From: Sipunculus nudus
Lineage: Eukaryota; Annelida; Sipuncula; Golfingiida; Sipunculidae
Length of the DNA stretch: 64,000 nt
Reading direction: 5' to 3'
Assembly: GCA_026874595.1 (NCBI GenBank)
Contig: CM049306.1
Span: 39,250,019-39,314,018 of the forward strand
The first letter of the stretch is position 1; each line of letters opens with the position of its first letter. Positions 50,660 to 61,069 of the stretch are shown in pieces. The notes below the pieces were generated by a model, which was given only the letters and a program-made list of their open reading frames with translations, was not told where the DNA came from and ran no database searches. The position numbers were made by a program, and so were the translations under genes.

Positions 50660-51809
50660 GAGATGGTCTATAAAATAAGTAATTGTGAACATCACTGACC
50701 TATAAAATAAGTAATTGTGAACATCACTGACCTATGACCTTGGCCTTTTGCCCACATATCAACTGGATTTTTTCTAAATGATGGGTAACTACTAACTACT
50801 TAAATCTGGTGTAATTACTTGGCAACCAATGGGTGAATAACTTTGACCTGCAACCTTTAACCTGCTGACCAGCTGACCCTAAAATCAATAAGTTATTTAT
50901 TCAAGCAAAAAGACCCATAAATATGAAGTTTGAGTCAAACTGAGTGATGCATAGATGTGGCATATGTGAAAGACTGAAGGTTTGGGTTGAACAGTTACAC
51001 TTGAAATATGCTAACAAGCATTTAGAACAATTAAATATTTTGACCTTGACCTTTGACTTTTTGACCTCAACATCAATAGGCTTCTTCCCTTATTGGTAGG
51101 TAAGCCATATATGACAGATGGAAGGTACAGATTGAAAAGTTTGCCTGAAAATTACTCCATGCAAGAAGTGGGTGCTGTGAACTTGACCTTTGACCTCAAA
51201 ATCAACAGGTCTTTTCCCCTGTTGGCAGAGAAGCCATATCAGTGCTGAAAGGTTTGGAATGAAAAGTCTAGCTTGAAATGTGTCCACAACCTTTTCAAAG
51301 TGGATCCTGTGACCCTGACCTTTGACCTTGTGACCTCAAAATCTATAGGATTCTTCTCCAACTTAGTAGGTGAGCTATATGTGAAAGATCAAAGAATTGG
51401 GATGAAAGGGTTGGCTTAAAATGCATCCACAGGCTTTTCAAAGAAGAGGCTCCTGTGACCTTGACCTTTGAACCTAAAAAAAATTCTGGTTCTTCCCCTG
51501 TTGGTAGGTGAGCTGTATGTGAAAGATGGAAGGTTTGGGATGAAAATTTTGTCTCAAAGAGTTATTTCTGGGGGGTGCAAACACACCCCATAACTTCGAG
51601 AATATAGGTCACAGTGACCTAATTTCAGGTTTGCAAGGAGATCTTTTTATAACCTCTAAGACTGCATAGGGTTCATGGCCCTAGCCCCTACGGTTACGAT
51701 TTGTGCCCTGCTAACGGCCGGCCGGCCGGCCGGACGGACAGACGGAAGGACGACGGACAAAGACCCATCGCTATAGCCCAGCATGACTGAAAGTCAGCTG
51801 AGCTAAAAA
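50660..51809 (+). mobile_element. family A core and right end
   Basis: A tandem array of ~130-190-bp units with GTGACCTTGACCTTTGACC-like phrases, homologous to 9650-9900 and 18050-18560. It contains two exact TGACCTTTGACCT motifs (51184-51196, 51316-51328) and near matches, and then the family's right region, a GGCCGGCCGGCC-GGACGGACAGACGG tract (about 51716-51760), and the hairpin TAGCCCAG...AGCTGAGCTA ending at about 51806 with AAAAA. It may pair with the left end at 48015. Confidence 0.65.
50668..50731. repeat. perfect 32-bp tandem duplication
   Basis: The 32 bases from 50668 (starting CTATAAAATAAGTAATTG) are repeated without a mismatch at 50700-50731, implying a very recent slip or duplication. 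Confidence 0.95.
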
Positions 51810-54800
51810 CCATACCAATTTACATTAGATATTTCTCACAGAGGGAGAATTGCAATAAAGGCTACACATCTCTTAGATTCATGTTTTATAGTTTAACGAG
51901 AGACCATCAGTTTTATCATTGGATCTGCAAACCAACCAAATAAAGCAATTATAACAAAGTGGTGATATATTATATGTAATAATAATACACAAAATATAAA
52001 TTAGCAGTTGCATCATTTCCCAATTCATCTTTTTCGAGAACACAGTTATATCTTGTTCTGTATAATTCAGAAAACATCTCTACCATGAAATGAAAACAAA
52101 ACTGGTGGCACTCCTTAACTTAGTAATCCAAGAAATACTGGAGAAGTATACAAGGAAGTGATAATATATACAGCGACAGCTCTATTAAATTACCAGGAGG
52201 CAGCTGGCAGTTTGTGAATGTCCTCTCCCTGTTATTGATTACTCTTACAAGACACTTCCTCTATTTTTATATACCAGTGAGCTATGACAGGTTCTTAACT
52301 ATATCTTGTGGCTTGAGAATGCAGATATGCTTTTTCCTTAAATAATCACTATATCATTAAGACCACAGACCATCTAATTTACACAATCATATACTCTTTC
52401 ATCTATAAAAAGATAATATTGAAGATTTATTAAGTGAATTCTATATAGCCATCTCTGTTACTTAATTGCTTTTTATCTTTTATGGAGATCATTTGTCCAA
52501 ACTATTAATAACTTAAATTTTCTTATAACGGTCGAGGGTATATACAAGAATATGAAATCCTCTTTCTACAGGGTAAAAAGGTATAACAACCGGGGCATCA
52601 AGTTGGAAGTAATGGTAAAAAAAATAGGAAAATAGGAATTTCAAGAGTAAAAAATAGTAATTTTACCATTAAAATAGGAAAAATTAGGAATATTTTTGTA
52701 TACAATGTGGCCTCAGAGCACCCCACATAGTAGCCATTCTAGTCTACCAAAATAACCTTTTATTGTGTAACAACACTGTTAGGGGCTTACCAGGGGGTTG
52801 GGACTATTTTTTTTCTTATCAGCAAATATTTTTTCTCTTGTCACAAAAAAATTGGCACTTTTTCTTCCCCGTTGAAAAGGTTTGGTCATAATACAAATGT
52901 ATATGCACAGCTGAAAGTATTCCCACACGTATATACATCTATGATGTACCAACCGTGAACATACAGTAACATCCATTACTATATGCTGCGCGGGACTTTC
53001 TTTTGCTTCCAGCAATATGACAACATGTGGTTATATGAATAAGGGTTTTGGCACTAGGTGTCCCATATTGTACATATGCATTAGTTACAGCAAGCACCTG
53101 TGCTGCTTATAGAGATGAGGATGAAACATCATATGATAAGTGATTGTGTAAAAACAGCCTTTGATTTAAAATATATATACCTGTACTGTCACTTTATCAA
53201 TCCCCTCACAGATCTACGGTAATACCTACAAACTATTGTGGTCTACTTGTCAAATCATGAAATGTCAACAACAACAGGACAACATTTAAAATTATTTCCT
53301 GTTTACATTTATTTTAGATTTCCAAAGAATTCTGCAACTGTTTACATTTATATTTCAAGCAATATCTTTTTCAGCTTGTGTTGTATCTTTACCAAATGTT
53401 CGACAGTTGTTACTGAGACTTAAGTATATTTGAATCTTTGAAACAGATAAAAAAAATATGCAATATGTTTGAGCAGAGAGAACTTAGCTATATGAGCAAG
53501 TTTGAGGTGTCAATTTGAGTGAGCTATAGTGAACGCCTGTAAACAGTAAATAGTTAAATTAAATTTAAACTAAGGCCTTAATAAATATCAAATGACCTAT
53601 AATTCTGAAATGGAACTGAACATTATCAGGAAAAAAATTTTTATATGATATAGCTGTCTTAAAGTAAATTTGCAAGATCATGATTGTTTCATACCTTAGA
53701 GGATACTGCAATGGAAAAATGTTTCATTCACATTAATGAACAAGCATTTTATGTCCTTACTTTATGCATACACACTGAAACCTTTCATTTATTAATAAAA
53801 TAGTAAACACAGAACTGTACCAAATGGTACACTGTTTAATGCTTAAGATTTTTTTTTTTTTTTGCCTTAATTCTTTTCAGAAGTAAAATCAGATTTTTGC
53901 TTCTGTCATTTACCACAACACCAAAGCTAAACATTGACACCACAGTGGTGAATTTTCAAATGGAAAATTATTATTTAATCACACAGAATGAATAAATTAA
54001 GTTAAATATGAAAGAACCATACATTAGTTAAAGGTTCTGGGTCCAGATTCAAAGCACATTCATCACTCCAATACCCTGTTTTAGATGCAATAAGTAACTA
54101 AGCCTCATTTAGATACTTCAAATTTTGTTCATTGATTTGTTTGAAAAATTTCAGGTTTGAAAAAGTTAGGTTTATAATGATGGCAAGATCTTCCTGGTGT
54201 GAGAAAATGTTATGCTTTGTCTGATCAAAATACAGTAATCAAATGTGAAAAACACATCATGCCCATTAAAACAGGAAAAATTAGGAATTTTTCCTGAAAA
54301 TAGGAAAAAATAGGAACTACTCCAAAAATAGGAAAGAAAAAGGAACTTAATGCCCTTGGGTAAAAAAATACCCTAGGGAACAAAATATATATTGTAATAT
54401 AGGTTAGATAATCAGAAATGTTAGACTTGCAGAATCTGTCATAAACAGTGGTTGGCATTTTCACAATATTTCTTTTTCTCTCCATGTTTTGAAAAGGTTT
54501 CTTTTTTCTCAATCTCACCAGAAGCCTATAATGTTACACATACAATAAGATTTAAGTTTTTGTCAGGTATGAGAGAGGACCTGTAAAATATCTAAAAAAA
54601 AGTCAGAAGTCCGGCCAGTTTCAACTTTCATTTACAGTGGTTGTCTTATTTCATATTCAAAGGGTTTAATTTTTTATGATTTCCACATTTCAGAGTTTCA
54701 CAAGAGTACCATTTTCATGAGCTCAGTATACAGTAATCCATAAAGATTATGTGCATTTTTTTTAAATAATTATTATTTAACATGCGTCCAATATCCTGCT

Positions 54801-55290
54801 AACTTGTCGAGGACCCAAGAGAACAAACAGTGGACATCCTTGTTCCCTGTAGGTAGATAATATAAAAGACCTCATATTATTCATAACATCAATCTATGAT
54901 TTACTAATTACATAAGAGACTACAGTATAAATGAGTGTTCACCTGCATTGGTGAAGTGTCTTATTCACAATTTATTTTTGCAAAAAATTCCAATTCTTTG
55001 TAGGAAACCACAGTATGCATTATTAAGAGTTGACAATTTTCCTTAAATCTGTAAAATGGAAAATCCTACTGGGAAACTTCATGAAATTTTTCATCCTGGT
55101 TTTAAGAGAGGTATAAATAAATATGCATGGATCCAAAATCTGATGATTGTCCTCATTTACATAGCAAACTGTGGTGTTTAGTCGAGTCCTTTCCTCCCCA
55201 ATATTAATTCTGGAAATTGTTGATCCATGCTTTCCTGGTCTGGCTCAGATTACATACACAGATAGTTTGTTGATAGAAAGACTATGGTAT
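51810..55290. other. unannotated sequence, possible old repeat ends
   Basis: No supported gene. Two related A/G-rich tracts with ATAGGAAAAATTAGGAAT-like phrases lie at 52617-52700 and 54270-54340. The outer flanks GGGGCATCAAGTT (about 52592) and AACTTAATGCCC (about 54346) are roughly inverse, so an old element of about 1.8 kb may span 52570-54375. Evidence is weak. Confidence 0.35.
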
Positions 55291-55299
55291 TTCATTAAC

Positions 55300-55325
55300 A
55301 TCTCACCTGTAAAGACAGGTGAGAT
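55300..55325. other. perfect 11-bp stem hairpin
   Basis: ATCTCACCTGT-AAAG-ACAGGTGAGAT. With one bulge and one mismatch the stem extends outward through CATTAAC/ATTAATG to about 18 bp. There is no T-run after it and no known RNA match. It could be a repeat terminus or a structured transcript element. Confidence 0.6.
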
Positions 55326-55985
55326 AATTAATGTGGTCATCAGGATCTGAAACCCTCATAAATATGACTCCAACCACAGCAGTTATAATTGGACTTAATG
55401 CCACAAAACTTGAGGGCAACATTTTTAAAAAATTTCAAATGAAAAGATGAAAGCATGGCAGTCACTAAATGTGGTAATCAAACTTCCAGGAAATAAAAGG
55501 GAATTTTTTCAAGGATATTAGTTTCCTTTCTATAAATGAACAATTCTTTACTTATTTTCTCTTCATAATAAACAAGGATCTGATGCAATTAGTGCATCTA
55601 TGCACATGAATACTTACAGTATTTTTTGACAGGAGAAATTAATTAGTACATTTTCAAAAGACTGCTTCCTTGAAAGACTGAGAGAGTTTGTATTAAAAAA
55701 ATTCTAATTAAGCACAGGTTCAAAGGAATGAAGAAATTTAAAGCAAAGACCATGCCCGTTGAGTCTTTATGCACAGAACATGGGTCAATGTTGAATGTTA
55801 CCTGGATAAATTTGAAAGATCTGAACCACAAAGACCCCAAAAAACAAACAAGTCAGCTGGATCAATCCATTTACAGAGAAATATTAAAAATTCACAAATA
55901 CATCAGCCAAAGGTAAAGGTCACACTAAAACTTGTCATTTAGGTCACACGTAAAAAAAAATATTCTTCAACAGAACCTGTAACAA
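55326..55985. other. unannotated sequence
   Basis: No gene or repeat boundary supported. Confidence 0.4.
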
Positions 55986-57840
55986 ACAAGGCCTACAGGC
56001 CTATTGCGTACCTGTGCAATGGGATATAAATCGGGTTTAATGCTTCCATGCTTGACTGTTACTTTTCAAGTAAATGTGTGACATGTTTATGTACAATGCA
56101 AGTACTAAACATTTTAAACCTGAGTATAAGCAACAATTTTTCCTTAAATTTATCTGCAAACTTCAGGCAGATACTTCAAACCACTCTTGGGCTATGTGCA
56201 CAGATGCATGAAACCCAAAAACAATAGTAGGTGGTGCCACAAGTGTTGTAAACAACATAATTATCCAAGACTGATGGACAATGTTACAAAGACAAATTGC
56301 TCAGGGGAAAACATTGGGCCGATCCTGGTTTGGAACACATGTCGGTGGCGCACAAGTCAGGCTTACCAATTGCTTAACTAGCAAAGCAAGCTTCACTAGC
56401 AAGACAGTTCGATCGGCTTTTATATCACCCCGTAACTCACCCCCTCTTAAGAGCTTTCTGCTATCAGAACAAGACTAATTATCCAAGGAGTCACACTTTG
56501 GTGAGCTAATTCCCTGGGCCACAAGGTTTACCGTCACGTTGGACGAGCCTGCATTTTGTTACGAAGACAATTTTTTTCAGCGGAAAATACTGGGCTGATC
56601 CAGGATTCAAACCCATAACAGTGGCACACAAGTCCAGCATACCAACCAATTCGCTAGCAAAGCAAGCTTCACTTCCGAGACAGTTCGGTCCGCTTTTATG
56701 TCACCCTGTAACACACCCCTCTTAAGAGCGTTCTGCTATCAGAACAAGACTAATTATCCCAGGAGTCACACTTTTGTGAGCTTATTCCCTGGGCCACAAG
56801 GTTTTACCATCACGTTGGACAAGCCCCCATTTTGTTACGAAGACAAATTATTCAGGGGAAAATATTGGGCCGATCCCGGTTTTGAACCCATGTCTGTGGC
56901 GCACAAGTCCGGCGTACCAACCGCTTTGCTAGCAAAGCAAGCTTCACTAGCTAGACAGTTTGGTCCACTTTTATGTCACCCCATAACAACATGCATAATT
57001 TCAGGCTGATTTAATTGTTAAAACACTCTTGAGAAATATGCAGGAGCATGTACTGTGCAAGAATAACTGTAGGTTGCCCCACCAGTCTTATATACAATGA
57101 AGTTATCCGAGATGTATGTATGCGTAATTTCAGGCTGATATATCAAATCCATCCTGAGAAATAAGCAGGTACATACACTGTGCAAAAGTCTCATTGTAGG
57201 AGGGGACACAAGTCTTGTGTACAAGAAAGCCATCAAAGATTCGTGGACAAATCAAAATGTCAGGCCAATACATCAAACTTCTCTTGAGTCAGGTTCAATG
57301 GGCTGACCAAGCTCAGGTGAGGAAGGCAGTTGCCCTGAATGAACCATAACAAAATTTCCTGCACTTGGCTGTACTAACTGAACTCTTGACCTCTTGCATA
57401 ACCTGACACAGTTGGCAGTCAGCCAAAACTATAAATAGATCTAGATGCAATATTTTTACACATACTGAAAGACTTTAGCCACAATGCTTTATTTCAGGCT
57501 AACATATTCATAAGATTTTTTTTTAAATCTTTAGAATTATAAAAGATGCAGTCCTTTCATTGTTAAAAGTCCAATAATTCTGCTAAAAATCATTTAAGTA
57601 AACTTGAATCATTTTTTGTGCAATGTTACAGAAGTTAGAAGAACAGTTTTGCAGAAGAAGACTTTTGCAGACCTCAATTTAAAATAGGCTTACAAATGCC
57701 CACAAGACCAACTTTAGCTTTCTATGACTCTGCCAAAACTCAATGAACTCTATCTATTCTTATACAATTGAAAAGACCCTACCCTCGGATAACTTTGTTA
57801 AAAATTAAACCATTCAGCTTGACAGTTTCATCATAAAACA
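55986..57840 (+). mobile_element. family E element, copy 2, right end missing
   Basis: Left end ACAAGGCCTACAGGCCTATT then TGCGTACCTGTGCAA, matching 9403. The interior at 57010-57500 matches 10450-11230 (e.g. CTGATATATCAAA.CC, TGACACAGTTGGCAGTC, AAACTATAAATAGAT). The match fades at about 57840, and no CACAGGTTCGC end follows, so the right part is deleted or diverged. It is interrupted at 56259-56984. Confidence 0.6.
56259..56984 (-). mobile_element. tandem triple tRNA-like SINE insertion with 8-bp TSD
   Basis: A 726-bp insert in family E is flanked by AACAACAT on both sides (56251-56258, 56985-56992). It is three head-to-tail copies of a ~275-bp unit (56259-56476 shortened, 56477-56751, 56752-56984). 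On the minus strand each full unit has an A-box-like TAGCAAAGCGG (or variant) and about 30 bases later a B box (GGTTCAAAACC at 56888-56878 in unit 3), so the head is tRNA-like. Unit 1 has an internal deletion. A tandem trimer entering with one target duplication is unusual for a SINE. Confidence 0.65.
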
Positions 57841-59539
57841 TTATTATTGAATGAGAATTCTCAAACTTTCGGGGACGTTTCTGGATTCTCAGATTCTCAT
57901 TCTTCCCTCGACATATTCAACACAAAATTATTCCATTTTCCATAACTTTAAGAAATGTTTAAGGAATCCAGGCAAGAACACAAATAAGCAACATTACTGA
58001 GGACCTGTTCCTAATTTGTTATGAAAACAATCTTTTAAACAATTCCGGCAAATCCATAAAACATCTAACAAATAAAAAAGGAAAAAGCCATGGTGTTATG
58101 ATACAAACATAAAAGGTCATATAAAATTTGCATTTTTTTTTAAACCTTAAATTCTACTTGTAGACTGCCAGGGTTTGCAAGTTTCACTGATGTACATATA
58201 TTCTGAGCAAAGATATCTGCAACTTTTTATATAAAATAAGATAATGTTTCTCATGTTCATGTTCCTGTAAGGCAGGTCTCTGGCTCTGTTGCGTCTCTTC
58301 CTGGCCTGCCGTATCATGAAATTTGAACAGGGAAAAAATTATCACAGCCAATCATATCCATTGTTACAAAAGTAAACACAATACAGAAACTGAATCTCTT
58401 CACACATCTTACTAAACAAGAACACATGCACCAGGAACTCACCAGGTTTAAGACTTTTCAGATTCAGGATAATTTCTCCCATCACCCTGATCTCAAAATA
58501 GTGACATATTTGTTTTGTCCGTCTCATATACAGTCTGTTCGAGAGCCACCTTACTGGTTCAAATGTCTTGTTAATAGTTCATGAAACATACTGCATGCTC
58601 AAGGACCTGCAGAAGCAAGGTCTCTGCATGACTAAGGAAGAGACCTGGCTCTCAGGAAGATGCTGATGGTTCAGCTTGGTTTTTTCTTTCTTTTAAAAGA
58701 TTATAATTATTAAGGTCTGAGGACACAACAGCAAAGAAGACAGACTTTACAAATGAAACTGAAAGGAAAATAAAATAATATATTTAAGGCAAAAAAAAAT
58801 AACCTTCCATGATTCATGGTCTCTGATAATTTAGATGAAAGAATTTTTTTGCTGATATCTACTATTTATTGCCTAAAGCGGAAGGGTTAGTTCGCTGGGT
58901 TACTAAAAAGGTAGATTTTCTGTCCTGCAACACTTAACATGGCAATTCGTAGTGAAAGTATATCGTACAGGAAAACGTTGATCTGGATCAACAGTTTTTG
59001 AATATTACATGTACCACTACTTTTTCAACTGCTACTGCTCTTTCTCTCTGTCTGTCTCATACAGTATTAAAACCATTCAAGAACACAGAAACAACAATTC
59101 AAATTATGGAGTCCTCTAATCATGCATGGTACAGCAGGGGTACTCATTAAGACTGTAGTCTGTTTGATTCCCATTACAAATGGAAAAAAATTATTTCACA
59201 AATAGTTTTAAAAGTTTTGCAATGATGGAGGGGTTATTTTTATTGTAATAAAGAATATTCAAACATCAATGTCCCTACTTTAGGGACATGTCATATTGCC
59301 AGTTTTGTAAGTTTCTTCTGGAACAAACAGTATCTTATCTTATGCAGTTCTAAGCAGTACTGTCAGGACAATTATATCATATCAGATTAACAATGTTCCC
59401 ATGTCAGTCCTAGGATAAACTGTGGTTGCCTTTTTGTTTACAAGGGTTTCAAATTCGCAATATTCACGAAATGAGAATTATCGAGATAATAAAACCTTAA
59501 GAGGTCCCATTACTGAAGGCAAAGTTTAAAAGTAAAAGG
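57841..59539. other. unannotated sequence upstream of the LINE
   Basis: No supported gene. A short GC-richer patch at about 58270-58315 has no clear identity. Confidence 0.4.
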
Positions 59540-59770
59540 CTGTCATTATGGGACGGTCACGTGATGCAGGTGTCGTAGAGTTCGCCTCTCGACTGCTCTG
59601 ACAAATTTTGACCACAAACGCATGAAACGTACGACAACCTACGTAAGTTTTTGCTGAGAACTTGTTTATAGTACTAACTCTCAGAATTCATGTCAAGACA
59701 GAAAATTTATCTATTCAAAAACTGATATTTGTGATTTATTGTGAATTGAAAGGAACTCATTGCATTGATA
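59540..59770 (+). promoter_or_regulatory. LINE 5' UTR / internal promoter region
   Basis: CpG-containing, GC-richer leader before the first ATG (59771), including GGTCACGTGA (E-box-type palindrome TCACGTGA) at about 59576. LINE promoters lie downstream of the transcription start in this region; that this one does is inference. Confidence 0.4.
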
Positions 59771-61056
59771 ATGACAGCGGAAAGTGTGCTACCAGTTTTC
59801 TTTACAAATGACCAAGTAATCCCTAAAAGAAAGGATTACTCAGAGGAAGGCGACACAATGAGACCTTTCGAGGTGTGCTCCGCCGCAGCTAGAGTCGTCG
59901 GGACTGTAAACATTGACAGGGGTCAACAGGTACAAAATTTGTGGCGTATATACGCTAAATCTACCAAAGCAAGAGTAAAATTACTCGCAGAAGGTATAAC
60001 CCTTAGGGGTAAACACATTACTCTGTCAGATAGAAATCCATTTACTATTAGATCTGACCCAACTTCTCCCCGTCCGATCAAAATCAAAGTTTGTGATCTA
60101 CCCCTCTCATACGATAACTCATGTATCATAGATTTCCTCAGAGAAAAAAACTTCACTCTGGTATCTGAGGTCAAATATGAATATGAAAGAACCAAGGACG
60201 GTCTGTTAACCTCATACAAAAACGGAAATCGGTTTGTGTTCGTTGACAACCCCATACCAGAAGCTCTCCCACGTAACGTTATGATCGGACCATCCAAATG
60301 CCGTATATATTTCATTTCAACCAGTTTGCAGATACAATCTGTTCAGTCTGTAATGAGAAAGGGCATAAAGCTGGAAGTCCTAAATGCTCTAAGTATGTGA
60401 GAGACCAGGATGTTCAGATCATATCAGGGCACACTGATATTCTGTCAAGTGATTTCCCCTGCACACTTGACGTTTATGGTCAAAACTTTCCCTCCCTGGA
60501 GCATGCCTTTCAATATCGCCATGCCGTTGAAAATGACTGTGACGATCTAGCTCAACAAATCGCAAATGCCAAACATGCTGGAATTGCGAGAAAATTGGGC
60601 TCAACAATCGACGACAAGTTAGCCCCAGACGATACCCAAGACATTTTAGAAAACCTCATATTTGAAAAAATTCAACAAATCCCTGAATTTAAGGATGAAT
60701 TGATTGCCACTGGCTCATCAACCTTAGCACTCGCTTCCCCAGATCTTCATTTAGGGACTGGACTTTCTAGGTACTTATCAAAAGTTACCAACAAAACAAG
60801 CTGGAAGGGAAAAAACTTGTTTGGTCGTTTACTGCAAAAAGTAAAACGTCACTACATCACGTATGAAATAAATCAGGACAAACCACAGGACAACGAACCT
60901 TGACAAACTTCGTCTCCTCCAAAACGACTCGCCTCAAGGTCGCCAAATGATGTAGATACCCATAAAAAAGCTGGGAAAACTCATAAAATTGTCGACAACA
61001 ATAGATTTTCCTGTTTATCGGACATCGATTTGGAAACTGATACAGAATATTTTTAG
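59771..61056 (+). pseudogene. LINE ORF1: RRM-like + CCHC zinc knuckle + NADAR domain
   Basis: ATG at 59771 opens ~180 residues in one frame: an N-terminal region, then IKIKVCDLPLSYDNSCIIDF and YKNGNRFVFVDNP, which fit a divergent RRM-like RNA-binding fold. Near 60300-60335 the reading must shift by one base; the next frame carries the zinc knuckle C(60340)-x2-C-x4-H-x6-C(60387). From about 60440 it carries a NADAR/YbiA-like domain: LSSDFPCTL, PSLEHAFQY (E68/H69 counted from 60298), LGTGL (family Trp replaced by Leu) and WKGKNLFGRLLQKV. Characterised NADAR proteins hydrolyse N-glycosidic bonds of ADP-ribosylated guanine or riboflavin precursors. A TGA (60901-60903) interrupts the frame; the same frame continues for 50 codons to TAG at 61054, with an acidic Ser/Asp-rich end, so the TGA is probably a CGA-to-TGA mutation. 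Not a functional copy. Confidence 0.85.
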
Positions 61057-61069
61057 ATATGTTGTTTAA

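Noticed and set aside
48015-51809. One 3.8-kb family A element with family B nested
   Set aside because: Both ends fit, but about 1 kb between family B and the right core has no family A resemblance, so I kept the two parts separate.
52570-54375. A 1.8-kb TIR element
   Set aside because: The outer flanks are only roughly inverse over ~12 bases and the AGGAAAAATTAGGAA tracts are in direct orientation; no target duplication found.
59923-60315. 130-codon minus-strand ORF opposite LINE ORF1
   Set aside because: It lies antisense to the RRM-like coding region and has no features of its own.
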